This document shows positions 20,679-30,230 of a DNA stretch of 64,000 bases, piece by piece (position 1 is the first letter of the stretch; each line of letters starts with the position of its first letter). Position numbers and translations under genes: made by a program. The notes under the pieces were generated by a model. That model made no database searches and was not told where the DNA came from. It saw only the letters and a list, made by a program, of their open reading frames with translations. Origin of the DNA: Massilia sp. ZL223. GTDB taxonomy: Bacteria; Pseudomonadota; Gammaproteobacteria; Burkholderiales; Burkholderiaceae_D. Location: NCBI RefSeq assembly GCF_018119395.1, contig NZ_JAGPWD010000020.1, positions 1-64,000 on the forward strand, read 5' to 3'.

Positions 20679-21248
20679 ATGGCCACAGACAAAGAACTTA
20701 ACGACTTCCTCGAGAATGTCGAACGGCGCGCGTTCAAGCAGGCGGTGTATGCGGTGCGCAAGGACGAATCGGCGCTGGATATCGTCCAGGACGCCATGAT
20801 CAAGCTGGCCGAAAAATACGGCGACAAGCCGGTCAACGAACTGCCGATGCTGTTCCAGCGCATCCTGCAGACCACGATCCTCGATTACTTCCGCCGCGAA
20901 AAGGTGCGCAATACCTGGATCAGCCTCTTCTCCGGCTTCTCCGGCAAGGATGGGGACGATGACGAATTTGATATACTTGCTTCGTATGAAGCCGAGGAAG
21001 GATCGGCCGCCGCAGAGTCGAGCGCGGACCAGCTTGAGCGCGCCCAAACCTTGCGCCTGATCGAAGAAGAAGTACAAAAACTCCCGGGACGTCAACGGGA
21101 AGCCTTCCTCATGCGTTACTGGCAGGATATGGACGTGGCCGAAACGGCCGTAGCGATGGGTTGCTCGGAAGGCAGCGTAAAAACACATTGTTCCCGCGCT
21201 ACCCACGCCCTCGCCGAAGCGCTCAAGGCCAAGGGAATCAAATTATGA
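20679..21248 (+). CDS. ECF-type RNA polymerase sigma factor
   Basis: A 189-residue sigma factor with sigma region 2 (about 10-80, ALDIVQDAMIKLAEKYG and LDYFRREKVRNTW) and region 4 (about 125-180, VQKLPGRQREAFLMRYWQDM and CSEGSVKTHCSRATHALAEAL), separated by an acidic linker. This group is common in Burkholderiales, followed by a DUF3619 gene as here. Its stop overlaps the next start (ATGA). The target genes are unknown. It is divergent from the sulfonate operon. Confidence 0.92.
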   Translation: MATDKELNDFLENVERRAFKQAVYAVRKDESALDIVQDAMIKLAEKYGDKPVNELPMLFQRILQTTILDYFRREKVRNTWISLFSGFSGKDGDDDEFDILASYEAEEGSAAAESSADQLERAQTLRLIEEEVQKLPGRQREAFLMRYWQDMDVAETAVAMGCSEGSVKTHCSRATHALAEALKAKGIKL

Positions 21249-21640
21249 ACACCGACGACATCAACCTGGCGTACAAGATACGCCACGCGCTGAACGAACA
21301 GCTCGACGCATTGCCGGCCTCGACGACCGACCGGCTGGCGCAGGCCCGCGCGCGCGCCATGGCGCGCAAGAAGGCCGATGCGCCCCAGCCAGCCGTACGC
21401 CACGGCTGGTCCGGTTTTTCTTACCTGCTGAGCGGCCAGGCGCTGTCGCGCGTGGCCGTGGCCGTGCCGCTGCTGGGGCTGGTCATCGGCATGGGCGGCA
21501 TCTATCAGCATGAACAGCAGGAGCGACTGGCCGAACTGGCCGACATCGACGCGGCCGTGCTGGCCGACGAACTGCCGCTGACCGCGTATCTCGACACCGG
21601 GTTCCCCGCCTACCTGGAGTCGCAGCAGCGCCAGCAATGA
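21245..21640 (+). CDS. DUF3619 single-TM protein (possible sigma-factor partner)
   Basis: A 131-residue protein with a basic cytoplasmic N-terminal part (about 1-60, TDDINLAYKIRHALNEQLDALP) and one TM helix at about 70-90 (VAVPLLGLVIGMGGIYQ). A short acidic periplasmic tail follows (LAELADIDAAVLADELPLTAYLD). The topology is that of a membrane-bound anti-sigma factor, and the gene is translationally coupled to the sigma gene on one side and the DUF3106 gene on the other. The anti-sigma role is an inference from topology and context. Confidence 0.85.
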   Translation: MNTDDINLAYKIRHALNEQLDALPASTTDRLAQARARAMARKKADAPQPAVRHGWSGFSYLLSGQALSRVAVAVPLLGLVIGMGGIYQHEQQERLAELADIDAAVLADELPLTAYLDTGFPAYLESQQRQQ

Positions 21641-22428
21641 CGAAAAACGCTTCGAAGCCTCGCGTTGCCCTGTTGGGAACGGCGGCGGCGGTCCTGGTGG
21701 CCGGCGCCGTCGCCTGGGTCATCGTGGACCGGGTCGGCTCCACGCCGACACCGCCGGCTTCGGCAGCGCTGGGCGCCCCGGGCGGCAAGCCGGCGCCCAA
21801 ATCCCTCGACAAGCCGCTGTGGCGCGACCTGACGCCGGCCCAGCGCACCGCGCTCGCCCCGCTGCAGGCCGAATGGGACCAGCTGGAAGGCATGCGCAAG
21901 CGCCGCTGGCTGGAACTGTCCGAGCGCTTCAGCTCCATGAGCCCGCTCGAGCAGCAGCGCGTGCACGAGCGCATGCGCCAGTGGATGAAGCTCACCCCGC
22001 AGCAGCGCAACCTGGCGCGCGAGAACTTCAACAAGACCCGCAAGCTGGCGCCGGGCGAGAAAATCGCCACCTGGGAAAGCTACAAGCAACTTCCTCCGGA
22101 ACAGAAGCGCAAGCTGGCCAAGTCGGCCACCCGCAAGCCGGCCCCGGTGGCCCTGCCGGAATCGCCGACCCTGGTCATCCCGACCCCGTGTCCTCCGAAC
22201 ACCACGCGCCGCGGCGCCGAGTGCATCACGCCCCCGGGCGCGAACGCCCCGGCCCCAAGCGCGACGGCATCCACGCCTGCCCCGGCGCCGGCCGCACCGG
22301 CGGCAGGCGCGCCGGCCGCGCCGGCACCGGCTGTCTCCGCGCCGGGCCCAAGCGCCACCCCATCGACCCCGGCGGCGACGCCGGCCAGCCCGCCACCTGT
22401 TCCGTCTTCTTCGAATGCAAGCAACTGA
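21637..22428 (+). CDS. DUF3106 protein with Pro/Ala-rich tail
   Basis: A 263-residue protein with an N-terminal TM or uncleaved signal segment (about 10-32) and a charged helical DUF3106 domain (about 60-165) with repeated WxxLTPxQRxxLxPLxxxW-type motifs. A long low-complexity Pro/Ala/Ser tail follows (about 195-263). Most of the protein should be periplasmic. It overlaps the previous gene by four bases and the next by 14. The function is unknown; the DUF3106 motif recalls heavy-metal or stress-sensing periplasmic helices, which is speculation. Confidence 0.85.
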   Translation: MTKNASKPRVALLGTAAAVLVAGAVAWVIVDRVGSTPTPPASAALGAPGGKPAPKSLDKPLWRDLTPAQRTALAPLQAEWDQLEGMRKRRWLELSERFSSMSPLEQQRVHERMRQWMKLTPQQRNLARENFNKTRKLAPGEKIATWESYKQLPPEQKRKLAKSATRKPAPVALPESPTLVIPTPCPPNTTRRGAECITPPGANAPAPSATASTPAPAPAAPAAGAPAAPAPAVSAPGPSATPSTPAATPASPPPVPSSSNASN

Positions 22429-22930
22429 GACCGTCCCTGTCAGTACGCCCCCTATCAAACGCCGCGTCCTGGCGATGGTCTACGAAGGCTTCCTGCTGCT
22501 GGCGGTCGAGATGCTGGCGGTGCTGCTCTACCTGCTCCTGACCGGCAACCGCCAGGAAGCCGTCTACCAGCACGGCCTGAAGGCCTTCCTGTTCCTGGTG
22601 ACGGCGGCGTATTTCATCTGGTGCTGGGTCGACAGCGGCCACACCCTGGCGATGAAGACCTGGCGCATCAAGGTGGTCCAGCTGGGCCATGCGCGCCTGC
22701 CCTGGCGTACGGCGGTGATCCGCTTCCTGCTGGCCTGGGGCTGGTTTGTCCCGGCCCTGCTGGTATGCGGCGCCTTCGGGCTGCACGGCAAGGGCCAGAT
22801 CGCCATCGCCCTCGCCATCGGCGTGGTCGCCTGGGCGCTCACCGCCTTCCTCGACAAGGACCGCCAGTTCCTGCACGACAAGCTGGCCGGCACCCGCCTC
22901 ATCGCCCTGCCCAAGCGCGCACGCGCCTAG
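22415..22930 (+). CDS. RDD-family membrane protein
   Basis: A 171-residue inner-membrane protein with about three to four hydrophobic helices and the RDD pattern: Arg in helix 1 (KRRVLAMVYEGFLL) and a conserved acidic pair in LTAFLDKDRQFLHDKLAGTR. Family members are implicated in small-molecule or ion exchange, mostly without proof. It is the last of the sigma-DUF3619-DUF3106-RDD operon and overlaps DUF3106 by 14 bases. Confidence 0.88.
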   Translation: MQATETVPVSTPPIKRRVLAMVYEGFLLLAVEMLAVLLYLLLTGNRQEAVYQHGLKAFLFLVTAAYFIWCWVDSGHTLAMKTWRIKVVQLGHARLPWRTAVIRFLLAWGWFVPALLVCGAFGLHGKGQIAIALAIGVVAWALTAFLDKDRQFLHDKLAGTRLIALPKRARA

Positions 22931-22937
22931 GCCCCGG

Positions 22938-23258
22938 TCAAGCCGGGGTGACGAGCTTGAGCCCCACGATGCCCGCACCGATCAGGGCAATGCAGGCGAT
23001 CCGCGCCAGCGACGCGGATTCGCCCAGGAACACCATGCCCGCGATGGCCGTTCCCACGGCCCCGATGCCGGTCCAGATCGCGTAAGCCGTCCCCACCGGC
23101 AGCGTTTTCAGCGCATAGCCCAGCAAGGCGATGCTCAGCGCCATCGCGGCCAGGGTGCCGACGGTCGGCCAGAGCCGCGTAAATCCGTCCGTGTACTTGA
23201 GGCCGATGGCCCAGACGATCTCGAACAGTCCTGCTGCGAACAGCGATAACCACACCAT
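22938..23258 (-). CDS. SugE-type small multidrug resistance exporter (Gdx-like)
   Basis: A 106-residue four-helix antiporter. The essential Glu is in [16 protein letters not shown] (Glu13), and the SugE/Gdx signature [23 protein letters not shown] is present as a continuous block. Proteins of this subgroup export guanidinium or quaternary ammonium ions. AAAGGAAAG precedes the ATG. It is divergent from a LysR gene with only about 99 bases between starts, so a full guanidine-I riboswitch is unlikely to fit. Its 3' end overlaps a CCCCGG/CCGGGG hairpin near 22931-22950 shared with the RDD gene end. Confidence 0.9.
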   Translation of the reverse strand: MVWLSLFAAGLFEIVWAIGLKYTDGFTRLWPTVGTLAAMALSIALLGYALKTLPVGTAYAIWTGIGAVGTAIAGMVFLGESASLARIACIALIGAGIVGLKLVTPA

Positions 23259-23339
23259 CTTCTTTCCTTTCAATGCGTTCCAGGCTCGAATGCCTGACGC
23301 GATCCTACCCAAGTCCGCCTGAAAGAAAAAGTCGGGAAA

Positions 23340-23356
23340 TATCAGTAGAATTGATA
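23340..23356. promoter_or_regulatory. Candidate LysR box
   Basis: TATCA-N7-TGATA has T-N11-A spacing and ends one base before the LysR start codon, between it and the divergent sugE-like gene. It is probably an autoregulatory site. Confidence 0.5.
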
Positions 23357-23357
23357 G

Positions 23358-24269
23358 ATGGCATTCGATCTCGACAACCTGCGCGTCTTCCTGGCCGCCA
23401 TCGACCATGGCTCCTTTTCCGCCGCCGCCCGCGTGCTGCAGCGCGTGCCCTCGGCGGTCAGCATGGCCATCGGCAACCTGGAAGCGGAACTGGGCCTGGA
23501 GCTGTTCGACCGCAGCGGCCGCGAGCCCAGGCCCACCGCGCACGCCCAGGCCCTGCTGCCCCAGGCGCGAGTGCTGGTCGAGCAGCTGCAGCGCCTGAAC
23601 AACCACGCGCTGTCGCTGACGCGCGGGCTGGAAGCTTCCTTGAGCATCGCCATCCTGCCGGAGCTCCTGGCGTCCGCAGCCTGGAGCGAAGCGCTGGCCA
23701 CCCTGGGCGCTGAATTCCCGCTGCTGGAAATCGAAGTCCTGAGCGCGCCCCAGGCCGATGCGCTCGCAATGGTGCAGAGCGGCCGGGCCCAGCTCGCGCT
23801 GGTGTTCGAGCGCTACGGCATGGATGCGCGCGAAGTGTTCCAGGAAGTGGCCGAGGAACGCCTGGTGGCCGTGCTCGCCCCCACCCATCCCATGCTCGGT
23901 CGCGCAGGCGTGGAGGCGATCCGCGACGCCGACCTGCTGGCGGAGCGCCAGATCGTCGTGGCCGGGCGCGACGCCCTCCAGGTGGACAAACGCATCGCCG
24001 TCTCGCGCCTGCAGTGGCGCACCGATAACCCCGTCGCGGCCCTGTCCCTGGTGAAGGCAGGACTGGGCTGGGCCTGGCTGCCGTCGGGCTTCGTGCGCGA
24101 TCCGCTGGAACTGGGCGAGCTGGTCGAGATTCCCTCGGCGAACTTCACCAACGTGCTGCGCTTTTTCGTGGACGTGATCTGGACCAATGAGCGGCCGCTG
24201 GGCGTGGCGGCAACGCGTTTCGTGGAGTTGCTGAGCCCACGGCGCGATCCGGCTGGCGGCCTTCCCTGA
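23358..24269 (+). CDS. LysR-family transcriptional regulator
   Basis: A 303-residue LysR protein: helix-turn-helix at about 15-45 ([20 protein letters not shown]), linker, and an effector domain at about 90-290. The divergent sugE-type exporter is the natural candidate target. The DNA-binding end carries the common [16 protein letters not shown] segment. The effector is unknown. Confidence 0.92.
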   Translation: MAFDLDNLRVFLAAIDHGSFSAAARVLQRVPSAVSMAIGNLEAELGLELFDRSGREPRPTAHAQALLPQARVLVEQLQRLNNHALSLTRGLEASLSIAILPELLASAAWSEALATLGAEFPLLEIEVLSAPQADALAMVQSGRAQLALVFERYGMDAREVFQEVAEERLVAVLAPTHPMLGRAGVEAIRDADLLAERQIVVAGRDALQVDKRIAVSRLQWRTDNPVAALSLVKAGLGWAWLPSGFVRDPLELGELVEIPSANFTNVLRFFVDVIWTNERPLGVAATRFVELLSPRRDPAGGLP

Positions 24270-24281
24270 CGGGGATTGCGT

Positions 24282-24287
24282 TATACT
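24282..24287 (+). promoter_or_regulatory. Candidate -10 element for nhaA
   Basis: TATACT lies about 90 bases before the nhaA start, and transcription would begin just upstream of the structured leader. No clear -35 is seen. Confidence 0.4.
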
Positions 24288-24293
24288 CCAGGC

Positions 24294-24372
24294 AAGGGTG
24301 ATCGTACCGCCAGGTATGACAGGATGCGCGATGGTCGGGCCGCCACGCGGCCTATTTGCGACCATCCAAGGA
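24294..24372 (+). promoter_or_regulatory. Structured 5' leader of nhaA, candidate nhaA-type (Li+) riboswitch
   Basis: A compact RNA fold reaches the ribosome site. There is a small hairpin TACC/GGTA (24305-24316), then an 8-bp perfect stem GATGGTCG/CGACCATC (24330-24337 with 24359-24366). That stem encloses a 6-bp stem GGCCGC/GCGGCC with a 3-base loop. The long stem ends three bases before the AAGGA ribosome site. nhaA-associated motif RNAs are known and have been reported to sense Li+. The sequence looks like that class, but I could not run a covariance search. Confidence 0.6.
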
Positions 24373-24376
24373 TCTC

Positions 24377-25594
24377 ATGCCTACTGTCCAACAAGCCCTT
24401 TCCCTCACCTTCCAGCGCTTCTTTCATTCCAAGAAAGCGGGCGGCATCGTCCTGATCCTGTGCACGGTCGCCTCGCTGATCGTGGCGAATTCCGCCTACA
24501 GCGACGCTTATCTCGGCTTCTGGCATGCCAAGCTCGCCGGCCTGAGCGTCGAGCACTGGGTCAACGACGGCCTGATGGCAATCTTCTTCCTGCTCATCGG
24601 GCTGGAACTGGAGCGCGAGCTCTATAACGGCGAGCTGTCGGACATCCGCAATGCCATGCTGCCCCTGATCGCGGCCCTGGGCGGGGTCGGCGTCCCCGCC
24701 CTGATCCACTTCCTGCTCAACGGCGGCACGCCGACGCAGGCGGGGATCGGCATTCCGATGGCGACCGACATCGCCTTCGCCCTGGGCGTGCTGGCGCTGC
24801 TGGGACGCAGTGCGGTGCCGGCCTCGCTCAAGATCTTCCTGACGGCGCTGGCGGTGATGGACGACCTGGCCGCGATCGTCGTGATCGCCGTGTTCTACAC
24901 CAGCGACCTGGCCTTCGCCTACCTGGCCGGCGCCCTCGCCGTCTTCGGCCTCCTGCTGTGCATGAACCGCGTCCTGAAGATCATGAGCCTGCTGCCTTAC
25001 CTGGCGGGAGGCGCGCTGATGTGGTTCCTGATGCTCAAGTCCGGGGTCCACGCCACCATCGCCGGCGTGCTGCTGGCCTTTACCATTCCCTACTCGGCGC
25101 GCCAGGACGATGCCGAGTCGCCCTCGCACCGCCTGGAGAATATCCTGCACGTGCCGGTGTCCTTCCTGATCCTGCCGATCTTCGCGCTGGCCAATACCGG
25201 CATCGTCATCGGCGCGGGCGCCGCGGCGGCGCTCGCCAACTCGAACAGCCTGGGCATCATGGCCGGCCTGGCGCTCGGCAAGCCCGTGGGCATCACCGCC
25301 TTCGCCCTGGGCGCGGCGGCGCTCGGCCTGTGCCGCCTCCCGGCCGACCTGTCCTGGCGCCATATCCTGGGCGCCGGCCTGCTGGGCGGCATCGGTTTCA
25401 CGATGTCGATCTTTATCACCAACCTGGCCTTCCCCGGCAACGCGGCATTGATCGACAGTTCGAAGATGGCGATCCTGCTGGCCTCGCTGATGGCCGGCAT
25501 CCTGGGTTTCTTCTGGCTGAAACTGTTCGGCCGGCCGCTGCCGACGGACGCCGACACCGAGACCATGGACTTCCACGTCGAGCATACGCGGTGA
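24377..25594 (+). CDS. nhaA: Na+/H+ antiporter NhaA
   Basis: A 405-residue inner-membrane antiporter exchanging Na+ (or Li+) for protons. The conserved Asp pair is in LAVMDDLAAIV (near residues 163-164), with a further functional Asp in IPMATDIAFALGVL. The start of the fold (KKAGGIVLILCTVASLIVANS) is intact. AAGGA lies six bases before the chosen ATG, rather than the in-frame TTG 21 bases upstream. It is followed after 13 bases by the K+ uptake genes ktrB and ktrA on the same strand, giving a monovalent-cation operon. Confidence 0.96.
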   Translation: MPTVQQALSLTFQRFFHSKKAGGIVLILCTVASLIVANSAYSDAYLGFWHAKLAGLSVEHWVNDGLMAIFFLLIGLELERELYNGELSDIRNAMLPLIAALGGVGVPALIHFLLNGGTPTQAGIGIPMATDIAFALGVLALLGRSAVPASLKIFLTALAVMDDLAAIVVIAVFYTSDLAFAYLAGALAVFGLLLCMNRVLKIMSLLPYLAGGALMWFLMLKSGVHATIAGVLLAFTIPYSARQDDAESPSHRLENILHVPVSFLILPIFALANTGIVIGAGAAAALANSNSLGIMAGLALGKPVGITAFALGAAALGLCRLPADLSWRHILGAGLLGGIGFTMSIFITNLAFPGNAALIDSSKMAILLASLMAGILGFFWLKLFGRPLPTDADTETMDFHVEHTR

Positions 25595-25607
25595 GCGTGC
25601 ACGCCGC

Positions 25608-26936
25608 ATGAACGCTGTCCTCCATCCCGCGCGCGCGGTTGCGCTGGCCTTCCTGCTCGCCATCCTCGCCGGCACGGCGCTGCTGATGCTGCCGGCCGCC
25701 CGGTCCGGCGATGGCGCGGCCTCCTTCATCGCGGCCTTCTTCACCGCCGTCTCGGCAGTGTGCGTGACCGGCCTGGCGGTGGTCGACACCGGCACCTATT
25801 GGTCGATCTTCGGGCAGGCGGTGATCATGGTCCTGTTCCAGCTGGGCGGTTTCGGCATGATGACGGCCGCCACCCTGCTCGGGCTGCTGGTCAACCGCTC
25901 GCCCCGCCTGCGTACCCGCCTGGTGACCCAGACCGAATCGCGCTCGCTGGGCATGACCGACATCGCCAGCGTGGCGCGGCTGGTGCTCGGCATTACGGCC
26001 GTGTCGCAGCTCGTGCTGGCCGCCATGCTGGCGCTGCGGCTGCGCTACGCCTACGGCCAGGCCTGGGGCGAAGCCGCCTGGAGCGGCTTGTTCCATGCGG
26101 TTTCCGCCTTCAACAATGCCGGCTTCTCGATCCATCCCGACAGCCTGGTGCGCTACGCCGCCGACGCGCTGATCCTGCTGCCCATGATGCTTGCCATCGT
26201 CATCGGCGGCATCGGCTTTCCCGTCCTGAACGACCTGCGCCTCAGGTGGCGCGACCCGCGCCACTGGTCCCTGCATACCAAGCTGACGCTCGCGGGGACC
26301 CTGGCGCTGCTGGTGCTCGGCACACTCGGCGTCCTGCTGTTCGAATGGAACAACGCGCGCACGCTCGGCGCCATGGGCTTCACGGACAAGCTGCTGTCGA
26401 GCGCCTTCATGTCGGTATCGGCGCGCACCGCCGGCTTCAATGCGATCGACATCGCGGCGCTGAGCCACGAGTCCCTCGCACTGCACTACTTCCTGATGTT
26501 CGTCGGCGGCGGGAGCGCGGGCACCGCGGGCGGCGTCAAGGTCGGCACCATCGTGGTCCTGGCCCTGCTGGTCATCGCGGAGGTCAAGGGGCACCGGGAC
26601 ACCGAGGCCTTCGGGCGCCGCGTGGGCGCGTCCGCCCAGCGCCAGGCGATCACCGTACTGGTACTGGGAAGCCTCGCGGTGGCGCTCGGCACCCTGGTCA
26701 TGCTGCGCCTCACCGATTTGCCCCCTGCCCAGGTCATCTTCGAAGTCATCGCAGCATTCGGCTCGGCAGGACTGTCGACCGGGATCACGGCGCAACTCCC
26801 CGTGTCCGGCCAGTTGCTGCTGACGGTGTTAATGTTCGTAGGCAGGGTGGGCACCATCACCATCGCGACCTCCCTCATCCTGGGGGAAAGGCGCATGCCA
26901 TATCGCTATCCTGAGGAGAACCCAATTGTTGGGTAG
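25608..26936 (+). CDS. ktrB: K+ uptake channel subunit KtrB/TrkH type
   Basis: A 442-residue membrane protein with the four pore repeats of the Trk/Ktr superfamily. The selectivity glycines are in VCVTGLAVVDTG, AFNNAGFSIH, SARTAGFNAID and FGSAGLSTGI. The flexible third-repeat region reads GGGSAGTAGGVKVGT. Length fits KtrB better than the longer TrkH. The end overlaps the start of ktrA, whose ribosome site (GAGGAG) lies inside this gene. It is predicted to use Na+ or membrane potential, like other Ktr systems. Confidence 0.92.
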   Translation: MNAVLHPARAVALAFLLAILAGTALLMLPAARSGDGAASFIAAFFTAVSAVCVTGLAVVDTGTYWSIFGQAVIMVLFQLGGFGMMTAATLLGLLVNRSPRLRTRLVTQTESRSLGMTDIASVARLVLGITAVSQLVLAAMLALRLRYAYGQAWGEAAWSGLFHAVSAFNNAGFSIHPDSLVRYAADALILLPMMLAIVIGGIGFPVLNDLRLRWRDPRHWSLHTKLTLAGTLALLVLGTLGVLLFEWNNARTLGAMGFTDKLLSSAFMSVSARTAGFNAIDIAALSHESLALHYFLMFVGGGSAGTAGGVKVGTIVVLALLVIAEVKGHRDTEAFGRRVGASAQRQAITVLVLGSLAVALGTLVMLRLTDLPPAQVIFEVIAAFGSAGLSTGITAQLPVSGQLLLTVLMFVGRVGTITIATSLILGERRMPYRYPEENPIVG

Positions 26937-27630
26937 GATTTTTACGGAGCAGTTCGCGTTTTCCGCGAGCGACAGCGTGGTTGTCATCGGCCTGGGCCGC
27001 TTCGGCGGCGCCGTCGCCCAGTCGCTCATGCGCCTGGGGCACGACGTCATGGGCATCGACCACAGGGAAGACCTGGTGCAGATCTGGGCCGACCGCCTGA
27101 CGCACGCGGTGCAGGCCGACGCCACCAACGAGAACACCATGCTGCAGCTGGGCGTGGCCGATTTTTCGCATGCCATCGTCGGCATCGGCTCCGACCTGGC
27201 GGGGAGCCTGATGACCATCATGGTGCTGACCGAACTGGGCATCAAGGACATCTGGGTCAAGGCCATGTCGCCCGAGCACGGGCAGATCGCCCAGCGCATC
27301 GGCGCGCATCACGTGATCTTCCCGGAAGCGGACATGGGCGCGCGCGTGGCGCACCAGATCACGGGGCGCCTGATGGACTTCATCGAATTCGAGGACGGCT
27401 TCGCGATCGCAAAGATCCATGCGCCAGACCTCACCCATCACAAGACGCTGGCGGAAGCGCATGTGCGCTCCCGCTTCGGCGTGACCGTCGTCGGCGTCAA
27501 GCGGATGAACCAGGACTTCGAGCACGCCCTGGGCGACACCCGCATCCTGCCGGGCGACCTCCTGATCGTCTCGGGACCCACCAAGAAGATCGAGCTGTTC
27601 GCCGGCGAGAACAAGAAGGCGCGCGCCTAG
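26926..27630 (+). CDS. ktrA: K+ uptake regulatory subunit KtrA/TrkA type (RCK)
   Basis: A 234-residue cytosolic gating protein. The RCK_N Rossmann motif is VVVIGLGRFGGAVA (about 18-31) with a conserved acidic residue in GIDHREDL, followed by the RCK_C domain (about 135-225). These rings bind nucleotides and c-di-AMP or Na+ and gate KtrB. The start is TTG, preceded by GAGGAG seven bases upstream, and overlaps ktrB by 11 bases. Tail-to-tail, its stop overlaps the next minus-strand gene by four bases. Confidence 0.92.
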   Translation: MLGRIFTEQFAFSASDSVVVIGLGRFGGAVAQSLMRLGHDVMGIDHREDLVQIWADRLTHAVQADATNENTMLQLGVADFSHAIVGIGSDLAGSLMTIMVLTELGIKDIWVKAMSPEHGQIAQRIGAHHVIFPEADMGARVAHQITGRLMDFIEFEDGFAIAKIHAPDLTHHKTLAEAHVRSRFGVTVVGVKRMNQDFEHALGDTRILPGDLLIVSGPTKKIELFAGENKKARA

Positions 27631-28315
27631 AAGCGTTCGGTCTCGGGGAGGAAGCGCCAGCGGCCCTCGGGCAGGCTGGCCAGGGGAATGCGGCCGACGC
27701 GCAGGCGGCGGATGGAGCGCAGCTTCAGGTCGACGGCGGCGCAGGCCCTCTCGATCTGCCCTGGCCGGATGTTCTTGCCGGCGATGCGCAGCCGCGTCTC
27801 GTTCTGCCAGCTGGCCTTGAAGTCGCGGTTGAGTCCCGCCAGGCCCTCGCCCGCCATCTGGCCGTCCACCTCGACCAGGTATTCGTGCTCGATGCGCGAC
27901 GCGTCCTCGACCAGCTTGCGCAGCACGCGCCAGTCCTGGCTGTAGACCACCAGGCCGCTGGCCTCGCGTTCGAGCGGCGTGGCGAGCGTCAGCTTGTTCA
28001 GGTGGCGGCGCAGGAAGCGCTGGCCGCCCCGGCCCTGCTGGACCAGGGTGTCCGCATTGATCAGCGCCAGCGCGCCCTCGCCGGCATCGACGCCGGCCGG
28101 CTTGTGCAGCAGGATGGTCACCGGCAGCGGTTCGATGGCGGTGGCGCCGGGCAGCAATGCGACGGCCTGTTCCGGCGTGACCCGGGTGGCCGGATCTTCG
28201 GCCACATTGGCGTCGACCGTCACCCAGCCGCCGGCGATATAGCGTTCGGCCTCGGCGCGCGAGCAGCCCTTCAGTTCGGCCACGCGCTTGGCCAGGCGGA
28301 TCCCTTCGTCGCTCA

Positions 28316-28319
<4 letters not shown>
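27627..28319 (-). CDS. S4-domain pseudouridine-synthase-like protein, catalytic Asp replaced
   Basis: A 230-residue RluE/RluF-like protein: N-terminal S4 RNA-binding region (about 6-50, RLAKRVAELKGCSRAEAERYIAGG) and a RsuA-type fold (about 65-225, TILLHKPAG). In active enzymes the catalytic Asp lies in GRLD. Here the aligned block reads TPLEREASGL, with Glu117 in that place and GR replaced by TP. The protein may be inactive, or the family subgroup may use another residue. It overlaps ltaE by four bases and meets ktrA tail-to-tail. Confidence 0.85.
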
Positions 28320-29347
<1,028 letters not shown>

Positions 29348-29351
29348 CGTC

Positions 29352-30230
29352 TTATTCCTGGTTGGCAGTGTAGAAGCGTTCTTTCATTTCCTGCAGGCCG
29401 AGCTCGGACAGGACTTCGCCGAGGCGTTCGGCCGGACGGCGGCGCGGCAGGTTCTTGTAGGTCGCGACGATCAGCTCGTTCTTCATCGAATGCTCCCAGC
29501 CGACCAGTTCAGTCACCGTGACCTGGTAGCCATGGGCTTCGAGCTGCAGGCAGCGCAGCACGTTGGTCAGCTGGCTGCCGAACTCGCGGGTGTGGATCGG
29601 GTGGCGCCAGATCTCGGTGAGTGCGCTGCGGCCCAGGTCCTTGCCCTTGTTCTTGCGCAGCACCGTGGCCACTTCGGCCTGGCAGCACGGCACCAGCACC
29701 ATGTGCTTGGCCTTCTTCTTGAGCGCGAAGTCGATGGCGTCGTCGGTGGCCGTGTTACAGGCATGCAGCGCGGTGACGATGTCGATGGTCTCGGGCAGCT
29801 TGCTCGATGTGGTCGATTCGGCCACCGACAGCGGCAGGAAGGACATGCCGCTGAAGCCCAGGCGCGCCGCCAGCTCGGTCGACTTCTGGACCAGCTCTTC
29901 GCGGGTCTCGATGCCGTAGATGTGGGAGCCGTCGTCCAGGCCCTTGAAGAACAGGTCGTACAGGATGAAGCCGAGGTAGGACTTGCCGGCGCCGTGGTCG
30001 ACCAGGGACACGCCCTGCTTCTGTTCGCGCACGTCCTTGAGCAGCGGCTCGATGAAGTTGTACAGGTGGTAGACCTGCTTCAGCTTGCGGCGGCTGTCCT
30101 GGTTCAGCTTGCCGTCGCGGGTCAGGATGTGCAGCTCCTTGAGCAGCTCGATCGACTGGCCCGGGCGGACTTCCGGCGGGAGCTCTGGGGCTGCGGCCGG
30201 TGCTTTCTTGGCTTGGTTAGCGTGCTTCAT
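29352..30230 (-). CDS. Class I SAM-dependent methyltransferase (Methyltransf_32 type)
   Basis: A 292-residue protein with an N-terminal helical region and a Rossmann methyltransferase core. SAM motif I appears as LVDHGAGKSYLGF (about 75-87), with the acidic ribose residue in IYGIETREELV and a LHACNTATDDAI block followed by VLVPCCQAEVA. That PCC-containing pattern resembles the Methyltransf_32/GSTCD-like group. The substrate is unknown. The start overlaps iscX by 14 bases, so it is cotranscribed with the isc genes. Confidence 0.82.
   Translation of the reverse strand: MKHANQAKKAPAAAPELPPEVRPGQSIELLKELHILTRDGKLNQDSRRKLKQVYHLYNFIEPLLKDVREQKQGVSLVDHGAGKSYLGFILYDLFFKGLDDGSHIYGIETREELVQKSTELAARLGFSGMSFLPLSVAESTTSSKLPETIDIVTALHACNTATDDAIDFALKKKAKHMVLVPCCQAEVATVLRKNKGKDLGRSALTEIWRHPIHTREFGSQLTNVLRCLQLEAHGYQVTVTELVGWEHSMKNELIVATYKNLPRRRPAERLGEVLSELGLQEMKERFYTANQE

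Noticed and set aside
22931..22955. CCCCGGTCAAGCCGGGG hairpin as another REP copy
   Set aside because: It lacks the CCCAAGTT core and lies over the coding end of the sugE-like gene; a chance or terminator-like dyad is more likely.
23259..23357. Guanidine-I riboswitch before the sugE-like gene
   Set aside because: Only about 99 bases lie between divergent starts, and a LysR-type dyad occupies part of them. No convincing fold was seen.
22938..24365. 475-codon minus-strand frame around the sugE-like gene
   Set aside because: Only the last 106 codons match a known family. The rest is antisense to the LysR gene.
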